64,000 bases of DNA from Anaerolineales bacterium UBA2200 (GTDB taxonomy: Bacteria; Chloroflexota; Anaerolineae; UBA2200). The stretch covers positions 9,949 through 73,948 of the forward strand of contig DCVA01000016.1 in NCBI GenBank assembly GCA_002327925.1, written 5' to 3'. The translations under genes and the position numbers were made by a program. Below are positions 25,801-35,216 of this stretch, one piece after another. Each line of letters begins with the position of its first letter. The first letter of the stretch is position 1. The notes below the pieces were generated by a model. That model was not told the DNA's origin. It searched no databases and saw nothing but the letters and a program-made list of their open reading frames with translations.

Positions 25801-27243
25801 AGCGACATCATTGACGATCCCCTTGTCGAGAGGCTTATGGGACGTTATGCAGCAGGCGTAATCGTCAGCCCCAAGACCGGCGAGACTCTGGTTCAAGAGG
25901 GAGAGCTGATTGACGAGGTCAAGGCGGCACTCATCGAAGATGCCGGAGTCGAGAAGGCTCATGTTCGATCTCCGTTGACCTGCAAGTTACGCCACGGAGT
26001 ATGCGCTATGTGCTATGGCCGTGACCTGGCACGTCGGGAACGGGTGCAAGTGGGCGAGGCGGTCGGGATTATCGCGGCTCAGTCGATTGGCGAACCCGGC
26101 ACGCAGCTCACTCTGCGTACTTTCCATACCGGAGGCGTCGCAGGGTCCGAGGATATCACCCAGGGTCTTCCCAGAGTGCAGGAGTTGTTCGAGGCGCGTA
26201 ACCCCAAGGGGCAGGCCGTCGTAGCAGCAATCAGCGGAGTGGTGCACATCCTACAGCAGGGTGAAGTGCGTATCATCCGCGTTGAGTCGAGCGAAATCCA
26301 GCGCTTCCCGTGCACGGTGCCGCGCAACTACAAGATGATGGTTGAGGACGGAGCCGAGGTCAAGCTCGGCGATGTGCTGGCCAAGCGCGGAGACAAAGAG
26401 CTCTATGCAGAGGCCGATGGCAAGGTGGTCATTGAAGAGCGTGATATCATCGTGTGTCACGAGGAACGCGATGAGCGCGAGAACGAGATTCCCGCCGCGG
26501 CCAGAGTGCGAGTTGAGGAAGGTCAACGCGTGGCTGCGGGTGACAGGCTCACTGAAGGAGCCCTGAACCCCCATGAGATTCTGGACATTCTCGGCATAGA
26601 CGCGGTGCAGCAGTATCTGCTGGAGGAAATCCAGTTGGTCTACCGCACTCAAGGTGTTACCATCCACGACAAGCACATTGAAGTGATCATCCGCCAGATG
26701 CTGCGCCGAGTGCGGGTCACGAGTTCTGGCGATACCCACCTGCTTCCCGGCGACCTGGTGGACAAGCTCGACTTTGAAGACATCAATGATGAGGTGATTG
26801 CCGAGGGTGGAGATCCGGCCACGGCTCAGCCTGTGTTGCTCGGAATTACCAAGGCGGCACTGAACACAGAGAGCTTCCTGTCAGCGGCATCTTTCCAGCA
26901 CACAATCAGCGTGCTGTCTAACGCAGCCATCGAGGGTAAACGCGATGACCTGCACGGTCTGAAAGAGAGCGTCATCATTGGCAAGCTGATTCCGGCTGGT
27001 ACCGGGTTCCGCCGGCGCCAGGAAAAGCGGAAGGCTCTGCTGGCTGCCACATCCCTGGCCAAGAGCATGCGTTCTCCCCTGGAAGCTTTCGAGGCGCCGC
27101 TTGAAGTTGAGGGCGAGGAATCCGAGGACGCTGTCTCGCTGGCTGAGCCGGTTGAGGAAGCGTTCGTTGCCGTTGAGATGGAACCAGTTGACCTGTCGCC
27201 AGAGCCTTCTGCCGATGTGCCGGAAACCCCCGCCGAAGAGTAG
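22891..27243 (+). CDS. rpoC: DNA-directed RNA polymerase subunit beta'
   Basis: 1450-residue beta' subunit. The N-terminal zinc domain has Cys59, Cys61, Cys74 and Cys77 (CYCGKYKKIRYRGIVCEKC). The catalytic NADFDGD motif sits at residues 625-631, and the second zinc site is near LTCKLRHGVCAMCYG. Residues about 140-345 form a long charged coiled-coil insertion, larger than the E. coli equivalent. The C terminus ends in an acidic tail rich in Glu and Pro. I chose GTG 22891 because AGGAGG (22878-22883) lies seven bases upstream. It follows larA rather than rpoB, and is followed 22 bases later by a penicillin-binding protein gene. Confidence 0.97.
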   Translation: MEIRDIDAVRISLASPEHIREWSYGEVTKPETINYRRLRPEKDGLFCEAIFGPTKDWQCYCGKYKKIRYRGIVCEKCGVEVTHSRVRRERMGHIELAAPIAHIWYTRRSPSYLGLILNISQRNLDRVLYFAQYIITEIDEDARQKALRRLDEELGRETACLNQNVEEGVQALEATFADELRELSEQHSRLVSEFEEKLTNSTNELMNQAAVLQQQLDLYKEQETPVDLVFEPASEVIVPTGELVTRDAFTYLNELVQKKLSEVEATLQSDKAAALATVEARQDYLSQKIADRRDELHDSIADKLEEAKDRIDEERDELRNLRVRQLINESRHRELEEKWPRVFKADMGAQAIYDIVKSIDLEGLALKLRHEIRLSKSKQRRKKAAKRLRVVEALRQSNNRPEWMILTVLPVIPPDLRPMVQLDGGRFATSDLNDLYRRVVNRNNRLKHLIKLQAPEVIVRNEKRMLQEAVDSLIDNSRRGKAISLRGSRQLKSLSDMLKGKQGRFRRNLLGKRVDYSGRSVIVVGPELKLHQCGLPKRMALELFRPFVMQKLVEYNHAINIKGAKRLIEREAPEVWEVLEELIRTRPVLLNRAPTLHRLGIQAFEPMLVEGNAIQIHPLVCAAFNADFDGDQMAVHVPLSDASVTEARELMLSKNNLLLPANGEPIVGPTKDMVLGCYYLTMERAGLKGEGKVFSDYDEVSLAYSLGKVDLHAKIKFFTKPGPRRKAKIVETTVGRVLFNEVLPLELRFHNEVLDKSRLKALVGRAYQELGPAKTAVLVDDIKQIGFVYATRSGITVAIEDLTMPPDKPAILDRVSDEVTEVERQYRRGLITENEQYVKTVELWTDATEQITRALSRDLDVSGSIGIMANSGATKGGLQPIRQLAGMRGLMADPSGRIIALPIKSNFREGLNALEYFISTHGARKGLADTALRTADAGYLTRRLVDVSQDVIINVEECGTKEGIWVERSRSDIIDDPLVERLMGRYAAGVIVSPKTGETLVQEGELIDEVKAALIEDAGVEKAHVRSPLTCKLRHGVCAMCYGRDLARRERVQVGEAVGIIAAQSIGEPGTQLTLRTFHTGGVAGSEDITQGLPRVQELFEARNPKGQAVVAAISGVVHILQQGEVRIIRVESSEIQRFPCTVPRNYKMMVEDGAEVKLGDVLAKRGDKELYAEADGKVVIEERDIIVCHEERDERENEIPAAARVRVEEGQRVAAGDRLTEGALNPHEILDILGIDAVQQYLLEEIQLVYRTQGVTIHDKHIEVIIRQMLRRVRVTSSGDTHLLPGDLVDKLDFEDINDEVIAEGGDPATAQPVLLGITKAALNTESFLSAASFQHTISVLSNAAIEGKRDDLHGLKESVIIGKLIPAGTGFRRRQEKRKALLAATSLAKSMRSPLEAFEAPLEVEGEESEDAVSLAEPVEEAFVAVEMEPVDLSPEPSADVPETPAEE

Positions 27244-27265
27244 GGCGGGAGCCAACTCTGTTTAG

Positions 27266-30200
27266 ATGAATTCCTGGACGGCATACAAGCTGCTTCAGCA
27301 GCGCCAGAAGAAGCCCAAGCCGGTCTTTCAATGGGTTGGCCTGCTTCTGGTCGGCGTGGTGCTGGGCAACTTGCTTCTGGTTGCCCTTGGCATTGGTGCC
27401 GGCGCTGCCGTCTACGCCTACTTCAGCGAGCAGCTTCCGTCGGCGGATGAGTTTGGCCAGACCGCGACTGAAGCCTTCAAGACCACCAAGGTCTATGATC
27501 GAAGCGGTCAGAATCTCCTGTATGAAATCGTGCCCCCTGAAGAGGGGGCACGAACCATCGTCCCCCTGCACCAGATCCCAGAGCATTTGCGCTATGCCAC
27601 GATCGCCCTGGAGGATCAGAGCTTTTACGATAACCCATACGGGATAAACATCGTGGGCTTGGTGCGCTCCTTTGTCAACAACCTCCGCGGTGAATCAGTT
27701 CAGGGCGGCAGCTCGATTGCCCAGCAGCTAGTGCGCAATGTTGTGATGACGCCGGAGGAGCGCTATACGCGCAGCTACAGCCGCAAGATCAAAGAGGTCA
27801 TCCTCGCCTACGAACTGAGCCGGAGGTACCCCGGAGTGGAGGGAAAGGACCGCATCCTGGAGTGGTATCTCAATACCGTATCTTACGGGTACCCAAACGG
27901 AGTTGAAGCGGCCGCGGAGCTCTATTTCGGCAAACATGTCTGGGAACTGGATCTTGCAGAGTCGGCCATGTTGGCGCACCTGCCCAACGCACCGGCCCTG
28001 AATCCAATCGACAATCTGGAGGCCGCTGAGCAGCGGCAGGCCATCGTTCTCGATCAGATGTACCTGCAGGGATACATCACCGCAGAAGAAGCATGGAGCG
28101 CCAAGCAGGAAGAGCTGACTCTCATCTCCAAGCCTTTCGATATCGTGGCGCCGCACTGGGTCATGTACGTGCGCAAGCAGCTCGTAGACCGCTATGGCCT
28201 CGAAACAGTGTACCGTGGGGGTCTGAAGGTCTACACCACACTGGATCTGGAACTGCAGAACGAAGCAGAGCGTGTTGCTCGTGAGTACATCGCCTCCGTG
28301 TCTGAAAAGCACAAGGTGCGCAACGCATCCGTGGTGGTCATCGATGCACAGACTGGGCAGATACTGAGCATGGTGGGCAGTCTGGACTATTTTGACGCCA
28401 CCATAGCCGGGCAGGTCAATGTCGCCATCTCGGAGCGCCAGCCAGGCTCTTCCTTCAAGCCCTTCACCTACGTCACGGCTTTTGCGCAGGGCTACTCCCC
28501 TTCCTCAATGGTAATGGACGTTCGCACCAGTTTTCCGGATGATCCCAACCCGCCCTATGTTCCGGAAAACAGCGATCGCAAGTTCCATGGTCCTGTCTCG
28601 CTGCGTACCGCGCTGGGCAACTCCTTGAACGTACCTGCGGTAGCCATGCTCTATCAGGCTGGCGTGAAGAATGTACTCAACACTGCCCATCGCATGGGGA
28701 TCAATACACTCAATCGTGAGTTCTACGGGCTGAGCCTGACTCTGGGTGGTGGCGAGGTCACGCTGCTGGATATGACCTACGCCTACAGCGTGTTTGCCAA
28801 CGAAGGGTTGATGGTCGGCGAGCCAGTCGCGGTAGAGGCGCTCAGGCCGGGCTTTCGCACTCTCGATCCTGTGGCGATCCTGCGAATCGAAGATTCTCAG
28901 GGTCAGGTCATCTACGAGCACCAGGAGCCGCAACGCATCGAAGTGCTTCGCCCGCAGTTGGCCTACCTGATCACCGACGTTCTTTCCGACAGCCGCGCCC
29001 GCACGCTGACCTTCGCTGTCGACAGCCCGATTCAGCTGGGGGCCAACATTGCTGTCAAGACAGGCACGACTACCGACTATCGCGATGCTTGGACCATTGG
29101 CTACACCTCGCGAGTGGCGGTTGGAGTGTGGGTCGGGAATAGCGACAACCAGGCGATGGAGAATATGCCTGGCAGCAGGGGCGCCGGACCCATCTGGCGA
29201 GGTGTCATGCAATGGCTACTGGAACGAGTTCCGGCGACCAAGTTCACAGAGCCAGCCGGTTTGGAGCGCGTTGTAGTGGACGCGACGTCCGGACTGTTGC
29301 CCACACAATACTCGCCTCGCACAATCACGGGGCTGTTTGTTCAGGGTAATGCCCCCACGGCTTTCGATAACGTTCACCTTCCCTTTCGGATTTGCCAGGT
29401 CTCGGGCAAGCTGGCGACGGCTTCTTGTCCGGTTGAGACCACTGTAGAGCAGGTGTTTGAGATCTACCCGCACGAGGCCAGTGACTGGGTGCGCGAGAAC
29501 CAGATAGCTCAACCTCCCGCCGCCTACTGCGACCTGCACGGCCCGAGCGCCACTACCTCTGAGGTTGCCATTACTCAACCGGCCCTGTATGCGCAGGTGG
29601 CTGGAGTAGTTGCTGTGGCCGGAAACGCAAGGCCTGGTGACTTTCGGCTCTACCAGGTACGGTACGGCGCAGGAATGTCTCCATCGGACTGGATTCCTGT
29701 TGGAGGCGACCACTATGACCGTGTCGACAACAACATCCTGGAGTACTGGGACGTGTCACAGCTTAAGGATGGCCTGTACACATTGGAGCTTGTGGTGGTA
29801 GAGGGCAGCGGCAACTACCGGTCGTCGCGCGTTCAGGTCATTGTAGACAACACAGCGCCCGTTGTGGAGGTCATACACCCACTGGAGGGCGCGGTCTATA
29901 CTCTGGAGAGCGATGAGTGGGTGAATATCCAGGTGGACGCGGTGGACAACTATGGCATGGACCGCGTCGAGTTCTTCCTGGACGGACAGCAAATCGGCTA
30001 CAGCACGGTTGCACCATTCACCAAGAAATGGACGATTTCGCTGGCGGACGATGTGCCAAGGTTGAGTGGTGACCCGCTGGTTATCAGCAGCACAGCAACA
30101 ACCACTACAGATGAACTACATATAGAGGTGCAGACCTGGTTCGACGGCAGGGTGATCACCATCACCAGGGCTATCACAGACATGCATGTGATCACGGCCA

Positions 30201-30436
30201 CGACGGCCATGACGTCGGGCTATGGCATAATGTGGGACACTGGCGGCTACACAGAGACCCACCTGGTGCACGCCATCGGCTTCGACTCTGCGGGCAACCA
30301 GACCGAGAGTGAGAAGGTCCGCATCTACACGATTCACAAACCGGAGGAGAAGAAGGAGGAGACTCCCACGCCTCTTCCGGTCGGAGTGTTGTCCCAACCA
30401 CTGGACCGACGGCGACGCTGGCTGCTGCCTGGCTGA
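27266..30436 (+). CDS. Class A penicillin-binding protein with C-terminal Ig-like extension
   Basis: 1056-residue bifunctional peptidoglycan synthase. One membrane anchor (about 25-52) is followed by the GT51 glycosyltransferase (EDQSFYDNPYGIN, then GGSSIAQQLVRN). The transpeptidase follows, with SxxK in PGSSFKPFTYV (near residue 394), SLN in GNSLNVPA and KTGT in AVKTGTTTDYRDAW. About 330 residues follow the catalytic core. They contain two beta-rich repeats that look like Ig-like modules (ITQPALYAQVAGVVAVAGNA; VIHPLEGAVYTLESDEWVNIQVDAVDNYGMDRVEFFLDGQ). The start is ATG 27266. It is probably co-transcribed with rpoC. Confidence 0.94.
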   Translation: MNSWTAYKLLQQRQKKPKPVFQWVGLLLVGVVLGNLLLVALGIGAGAAVYAYFSEQLPSADEFGQTATEAFKTTKVYDRSGQNLLYEIVPPEEGARTIVPLHQIPEHLRYATIALEDQSFYDNPYGINIVGLVRSFVNNLRGESVQGGSSIAQQLVRNVVMTPEERYTRSYSRKIKEVILAYELSRRYPGVEGKDRILEWYLNTVSYGYPNGVEAAAELYFGKHVWELDLAESAMLAHLPNAPALNPIDNLEAAEQRQAIVLDQMYLQGYITAEEAWSAKQEELTLISKPFDIVAPHWVMYVRKQLVDRYGLETVYRGGLKVYTTLDLELQNEAERVAREYIASVSEKHKVRNASVVVIDAQTGQILSMVGSLDYFDATIAGQVNVAISERQPGSSFKPFTYVTAFAQGYSPSSMVMDVRTSFPDDPNPPYVPENSDRKFHGPVSLRTALGNSLNVPAVAMLYQAGVKNVLNTAHRMGINTLNREFYGLSLTLGGGEVTLLDMTYAYSVFANEGLMVGEPVAVEALRPGFRTLDPVAILRIEDSQGQVIYEHQEPQRIEVLRPQLAYLITDVLSDSRARTLTFAVDSPIQLGANIAVKTGTTTDYRDAWTIGYTSRVAVGVWVGNSDNQAMENMPGSRGAGPIWRGVMQWLLERVPATKFTEPAGLERVVVDATSGLLPTQYSPRTITGLFVQGNAPTAFDNVHLPFRICQVSGKLATASCPVETTVEQVFEIYPHEASDWVRENQIAQPPAAYCDLHGPSATTSEVAITQPALYAQVAGVVAVAGNARPGDFRLYQVRYGAGMSPSDWIPVGGDHYDRVDNNILEYWDVSQLKDGLYTLELVVVEGSGNYRSSRVQVIVDNTAPVVEVIHPLEGAVYTLESDEWVNIQVDAVDNYGMDRVEFFLDGQQIGYSTVAPFTKKWTISLADDVPRLSGDPLVISSTATTTTDELHIEVQTWFDGRVITITRAITDMHVITATTAMTSGYGIMWDTGGYTETHLVHAIGFDSAGNQTESEKVRIYTIHKPEEKKEETPTPLPVGVLSQPLDRRRRWLLPG

Positions 30437-30501
30437 CGGGTGCTTACCCGCGCGCCGCCACGGGGAAGGGCTGGTCTCTGAGCCTTCCAGATCAGGAGTA
30501 G

Positions 30502-31560
30502 ATGAACATGCGCCTGACCCCCACTGTAGCGCGTCGGATCAGCGGCTATGTGTTGGACCCGCTCTTTCTGGAGCATGATGAGCCGACCCACCCTGAGAAC
30601 CGCCGCCGACTGGAACATATCGCCCGCTACCTGGAAGAGTCGGGACTCAGCGCACGCCTCAGGCGCCTGGCTGCCCGGGATGCCTCAGTCGAGGAGGTAT
30701 TCCGGGTGCATGGACCCGCCTACGTTGAGCATGTTCGTGCCTCCGCCGCAGGAACCATCTCCTGGCTCGACGCCGATACCTACCTGGGACCTCATTCGTA
30801 TGAGGCGGCCATTCGGGCGGCGGGCGGGCTGCTGTCAGCCATCGACGCAGTCATGAGGGGGGAATGCAGCAATGCGTTTGCGCTGGTTCGACCACCCGGG
30901 CACCATGCAGTCGCCAATCGTGCCATGGGCTTCTGCCTCTTCAACAACGCTGCCATTGCCGCTCGTTATGCGCTACGCTCCTTGGGTCTGGAACGTGTGC
31001 TCATCGTGGACTTTGACCTGCACCATGGAAATGGTACGCAGGACGCATTCTACGAGGATCCGTCGGTCTTGTACTTCTCCACGCATCAGTATCCCTTCTA
31101 TCCTGGTACAGGACACTGGCAGGAGACGGGGCGCGGGGCTGGCGACGGGTACAATGTGAACGTCCCTCTACCGGCTGGAGTAGGTGATCAGGGCTATGCC
31201 AGGGTCTTTGACGAGATTCTGGTCCCTCTGGCTCATCGCTATCGGCCGCAGATGATCCTGGTCTCGGCAGGATATGACGCACATTGGGCAGACCCGCTCG
31301 GGATGGAGCTGCTCTCTGTGGCCGGTTTCTCCACTCTGACGGGAACACTGGTCGGGCTGGCCGACGAGCTGTGTGAGGGGCGCCTGGTGTTGACGCTGGA
31401 AGGCGGGTACAACCTCAAGGCTCTGGCATTCGGAGTGGGGGCGACGCTCATGACCATGCTGGGAGACTCTTCGATCTTCGACCCGCTGGGGAAACCGCAT
31501 CAGCAGGAGGAGAACATCGATGAGATCATCGCTGCGGTCAAACATCTTCACGGTCTTTGA
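30502..31560 (+). CDS. Histone deacetylase-family (acetylpolyamine/acetoin-type) amidohydrolase
   Basis: 352-residue arginase/deacetylase-fold zinc hydrolase. Conserved motifs: RPPGHHA (catalytic His pair), GFCLFNNAAIAA, DFDLHHGNGTQ (zinc Asp and His), ISAGYD-type LVSAGYDAHWADPLG (zinc Asp) and LEGGYN. It would remove acetyl groups from small amines or proteins; bacterial members act on acetylpolyamines or acetylated proteins. The start is ATG 30502 behind AGGAG. Confidence 0.9.
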   Translation: MNMRLTPTVARRISGYVLDPLFLEHDEPTHPENRRRLEHIARYLEESGLSARLRRLAARDASVEEVFRVHGPAYVEHVRASAAGTISWLDADTYLGPHSYEAAIRAAGGLLSAIDAVMRGECSNAFALVRPPGHHAVANRAMGFCLFNNAAIAARYALRSLGLERVLIVDFDLHHGNGTQDAFYEDPSVLYFSTHQYPFYPGTGHWQETGRGAGDGYNVNVPLPAGVGDQGYARVFDEILVPLAHRYRPQMILVSAGYDAHWADPLGMELLSVAGFSTLTGTLVGLADELCEGRLVLTLEGGYNLKALAFGVGATLMTMLGDSSIFDPLGKPHQQEENIDEIIAAVKHLHGL

Positions 31561-31581
31561 TCGCACTATAAAGAGGATGGG

Positions 31582-32649
31582 ATGAAGGTCTCTGTTTCCG
31601 AAGATCTGCATGCCTTCCAGGTCCTGCGCGAGGAATGGAATGCACTGCTGTCTCACGCTGCCACCAATAGTCTGTTCTTGACCTGGGAATGGCAGAGGGC
31701 ATGGTGGGAGACATTCGGAGCGGACAAAGAGCTACGCATCACAGTCGTCCGCGATGATTCGGGCAGCCTCGTGGCCATCGCCCCGCTTTTCATCCAGGAG
31801 ACTAGGCTCGATGCACAGGCGCTTCTGCCGGATATCAGCATGGAGAACCCTCTCGATATCCCCGACGGCACAGCCATGCGTACCATGCATCTCATTGGTG
31901 GCACGGAAGTCTCCGACTACCTGGACATCATCTCTTCCGAAGAGCAGAACCAGCGGGTGTGGAATGAGCTTGCGATGGCGCTCGAACCCTCTGGCTGGCA
32001 GCTTCTCGATGTGCGTGGCGTTCCCGCGGCGTCACCAAGTCTCACCTCAGTCACCGAGATGGCTCGCAGGCGAGGCTGGCAGGTGCAGCAGGTGCGCGAG
32101 GACGTCTGCCCGCAGATTCAGCTCCCATCGAGCTGGGACGAGTACCTGGCGACCCGACTGGATAAGAAGCAGCGGCACGAGCTGCGGCGCAAGATGAGGC
32201 GCGCTGAGGAAGAGGTGCGCGTCAAATGGCGCTGGGTGGACAGGGCGGGCTTTGATGCAGGGATGGAGTCCTTCATTCAGCTCCACAAGGCCAGCCACCC
32301 GGACAAGAACGCCTTCATGGATGAACGCATGCAGACTTTCTTTCGCCGTGTGTCACGGGCGGCTCTGGAGAGGGACTGGCTAAAGCTGGGGATTCTGGAT
32401 TACGACAACCAGGCCGTTGCCGGCTACCTCTGCTTTGATTATGGCGGCGACAGGCTGGTGTACAACTCGGGGTTTGATGTGGGAACCTACGGTGCCCTTT
32501 CGCCGGGGATCGTGCTCCTGGGCTATCTCATTCGGGATGCCATCGAGACTGGCTGCAAGCGCTTCGACTTTCTGCAGGGAAACGAGCGCTACAAATATGA
32601 CCTGGGCGCCCAGGACACCGACGTGATGCGTGTGCTGGTTCGACGCTGA
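31582..32649 (+). CDS. FemAB/BioF2-like GNAT acyltransferase
   Basis: 355-residue protein of the GNAT-fold family that includes FemAB-like and cellulose-biosynthesis CelD proteins. An N-terminal half (FQVLREEWNALLSHAATNSLFLTWEW) is followed by the conserved C-terminal domain with KKQRHELRRKMRRAEEE and GYLCFDYGGDRLVYNSGFD, ending LGAQDTDVMRVLVRR. The start is ATG 31582 with AAAGAGGA upstream. It may aminoacylate or acetylate cell-envelope components; the substrate is unknown. It ends 11 bases from the convergent regulator gene. Confidence 0.82.
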   Translation: MKVSVSEDLHAFQVLREEWNALLSHAATNSLFLTWEWQRAWWETFGADKELRITVVRDDSGSLVAIAPLFIQETRLDAQALLPDISMENPLDIPDGTAMRTMHLIGGTEVSDYLDIISSEEQNQRVWNELAMALEPSGWQLLDVRGVPAASPSLTSVTEMARRRGWQVQQVREDVCPQIQLPSSWDEYLATRLDKKQRHELRRKMRRAEEEVRVKWRWVDRAGFDAGMESFIQLHKASHPDKNAFMDERMQTFFRRVSRAALERDWLKLGILDYDNQAVAGYLCFDYGGDRLVYNSGFDVGTYGALSPGIVLLGYLIRDAIETGCKRFDFLQGNERYKYDLGAQDTDVMRVLVRR

Positions 32650-32660
32650 TGGAGTCCGAC

Positions 32661-33701
32661 TCAGTCGTTTGCGTTGCGGGAGAGTCCCAGCACTCCCCTG
32701 GCTGACACGCTGTCGGTCACGAGAATATCAACATACCCTCCGCGTAACGCTCCCAGGATGGCCGGCACCTTTTCCTGCCCCCCTGCGACGGCGATCACCT
32801 GCTGCAGTGCGCGCAGTCGCTCGAGCGGAATTCCGATGACCCGTCGTTCCTCAAAGCACTGTGCTCCCTGGGTGTCGAAGAACTGACCGCAGATGTCGCC
32901 TACGGCATGGCACTGCTCAAGGCCTACCAGACCATTGTCCCCAATGTAGCTGTAGAAGAGCATGGAGGACTGGCGCTGAGAGGCAAAGTGACCGATGCCT
33001 ACCAGCGCCACATCGATATGCGCCCACGATTTCATTACTGCCTCCACGTCAGGCAGCCGAAGTAGCCCATCAAGCGCCGCCGGATCCTCGACAAACGCTG
33101 GTATGTAGAAGGACTGCCAGGTTCCTCCAAAGGCCTCGGCGAGCCGTCGAGCCAGTTCATTGACCTGGAATGAAGGAGAGACCTGCCCGAGGCCGCCGAT
33201 AAGGGGCACGACGTGTATTCCGAGCCGTTCCTGTGCGTCCAGTGCCTCGACCACAGAGCCCAGGGTACGCCCCCAGCCGATACCGACCTGGCAGCCCTCG
33301 TTGAGCCTGTGTTGCAGCAGCTCGGCAGAGGCAATGCCAAGGCGCCGGCGCAAGAGTTCTGCACTGAGCCCCTCGCCTGCCACGAGTACCGCCTGCTTGA
33401 GGCCAAACGAGCGTACGAGCTCGTCCGCTAACTCCTCGTGACCGGTCAGCGGATCGGCGATGGTGATCTGTACGATGCCCTCACGTCTGGCCTGGGTCAG
33501 CAGTCGCGATACTGTGGGCCGTGATACGTCCAGCTCAGTAGCGATCTGCTGCTGTGTGAGGTAGTCCTCATAGTAGAGACGCGCAGCCCTCATCATCAAT
33601 TGCCATTCCCTGCCAAAGCGAGTCGATGCCTTTCCAGTACCTTCCCGCCTTGTCACATGGCAGTCGGCAGGTTGGGATACGCCAGTTTCACGCTTGGTCA
33701 T
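32661..33701 (-). CDS. SorC-family transcriptional regulator
   Basis: 346-residue regulator. An N-terminal helix-turn-helix (about 38-75: RAARLYYEDYLTQQQIATELDVSRPTVSRLLTQARREG) precedes a SorC/DeoR-type effector domain that binds phosphorylated sugars (VGIGWGRTLGSVVEAL; PLIGGLGQ). The start is ATG 33701 with GGGAGG four bases upstream. It is the last gene of the minus-strand run that holds the two sugar kinases and the C1 genes, so it probably regulates at least the kinases in response to a sugar phosphate. Confidence 0.9.
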   Translation of the reverse strand: MTKRETGVSQPADCHVTRREGTGKASTRFGREWQLMMRAARLYYEDYLTQQQIATELDVSRPTVSRLLTQARREGIVQITIADPLTGHEELADELVRSFGLKQAVLVAGEGLSAELLRRRLGIASAELLQHRLNEGCQVGIGWGRTLGSVVEALDAQERLGIHVVPLIGGLGQVSPSFQVNELARRLAEAFGGTWQSFYIPAFVEDPAALDGLLRLPDVEAVMKSWAHIDVALVGIGHFASQRQSSMLFYSYIGDNGLVGLEQCHAVGDICGQFFDTQGAQCFEERRVIGIPLERLRALQQVIAVAGGQEKVPAILGALRGGYVDILVTDSVSARGVLGLSRNAND

Positions 33702-33722
33702 CGTGCCTCCCGATCAGGTCAG

Positions 33723-35216
33723 TTAGGAGAACAAGGGTTTCAGCGCCGGATAGATCTTGCGCCAGATATCAAAGCGAACGTTGTGCACTGCCTCATAGTG
33801 CAACCTGGGCTGGTACTCAGTCGCTGGATGGACCATGGCCCGGGCTGCATGCCCCACATCACTGAACGATTTGGTACCGAGTGCGGCCAGCATGGCAGCT
33901 CCCAGACACCCGGCGTCGGACACAAGCATGGGCTGAACTCGCAGACCCGTCACATCGGCCTTGATTTGATTCCAGACAGCGGAGCGAGATGATCCTCCGG
34001 AAACGCGAAGGCTTGCGGCCTTGATACCAGTAGCGTTCTGACATCGCTGCAGAATGTCTCGCACAGCGAAGGCCAGTCCTTCATATACGGCGCGGGTGCA
34101 GTGGCCGCGATTGTGGTGCGGTGCGAGTCCGATGAAGGCCCCCCGGGCCTTTATATCCCATACGGGTGCTCTCTCTCCCCGCAGGTAGGGCAGGAACAAG
34201 GGGTCATCTGGTCTGGGCTCGGGGTCGGCCGCCTCGGTAGCCAGGTTGTCCAAGTCAGATCCCTGACAAAAGCACTGTTGCCACCACAAGAGTGTGCCAC
34301 CGCCTGCGTACATAGGCCCTCCGATCCAGCAGAGATCGTCGAGGAGGCGGGTGGCAAAGACGCCCTGGGCGGTACCGACATCGCTTTGGCAGCCGCCATC
34401 CGGACGCCGGTCGATGAGGGCGACAATTTCTGACGTACCTGCGGCGTCAACCGCCTGACCAGGTGTCGTCCCACCGCAGCCGATGATGTCGCACCAGGCG
34501 TCGATGGTTCCAGTCACAACCGGAGTCCCGGCGACCAGGTGAGTGGCTGCTGCAGCCTCCGGGGTTACGTGTCCGGTTATGTCGGTCGGAGCCAGGACGG
34601 CTGGCAACCGCTGCTCATCGACTCCCAGGAACTCTAGGTATTGCGGGTGATACAGTCGGGACTCTGAGTTGACCATGCCGTAGGCGCTGTTATGGTCGGT
34701 AGCGCATTGTCCGGTGAGCAACCTGCCGACGAAATCCTTGGGTTGCAGGACTGCCTGAGCGAGTCGCCATTGATCTGGCTGGTGTCTCTGTATCCAGAGC
34801 AAACGCGTGGGGGTCTGGGTTACATCGGCGACAGAATCGCATCCGACCCACTCTCGTGCCTGGTCGCGGCTCATGTGCTCTGCCAGCCACGATGCCTCAA
34901 CCACGGCGCGCTGGTCGCTCCAGATGATTGCGCGGCCCAGGGGAGTACCATCGCCTGCAATGAGGACGTGACCCGGACATTGGCCGCTCAGGCCGACGGC
35001 AGCCACGTCGGCCGGGTCTACGTCGGAAAGGATCTGCTCCAGTGCTGAGGTCACCGCCAGCCACCAGTCATTGGGATCTTGCTCTGCCCATCCCGGTTGT
35101 GGTGCGTAGAGTGGATAGCTTGCGCGTACCAGATGAACGACGTGGCCGCTTGGATCAAAGAGGCCAACCTTGACTGACGACGTGCCGAGGTCCACGCCCA
35201 CGAATAACGGCTTCAT
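33723..35216 (-). CDS. FGGY carbohydrate kinase (xylulokinase-like)
   Basis: 497-residue FGGY kinase. N-terminal FVGVDLGTSSVKVGLFD binds phosphate and sugar; GLSGQCPGHVL and IIWSDQRA form the sugar site. The C-terminal ATP domain has VSGGSSRSAVWNQIKADVTG. The closest match by eye is xylulokinase, but FGGY substrates are hard to predict. The ATG overlaps the pfkB-type kinase stop by four bases (35213-35216, ATGA). It is 21 bases upstream of the regulator gene. Confidence 0.88.
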   Translation of the reverse strand: MKPLFVGVDLGTSSVKVGLFDPSGHVVHLVRASYPLYAPQPGWAEQDPNDWWLAVTSALEQILSDVDPADVAAVGLSGQCPGHVLIAGDGTPLGRAIIWSDQRAVVEASWLAEHMSRDQAREWVGCDSVADVTQTPTRLLWIQRHQPDQWRLAQAVLQPKDFVGRLLTGQCATDHNSAYGMVNSESRLYHPQYLEFLGVDEQRLPAVLAPTDITGHVTPEAAAATHLVAGTPVVTGTIDAWCDIIGCGGTTPGQAVDAAGTSEIVALIDRRPDGGCQSDVGTAQGVFATRLLDDLCWIGGPMYAGGGTLLWWQQCFCQGSDLDNLATEAADPEPRPDDPLFLPYLRGERAPVWDIKARGAFIGLAPHHNRGHCTRAVYEGLAFAVRDILQRCQNATGIKAASLRVSGGSSRSAVWNQIKADVTGLRVQPMLVSDAGCLGAAMLAALGTKSFSDVGHAARAMVHPATEYQPRLHYEAVHNVRFDIWRKIYPALKPLFS

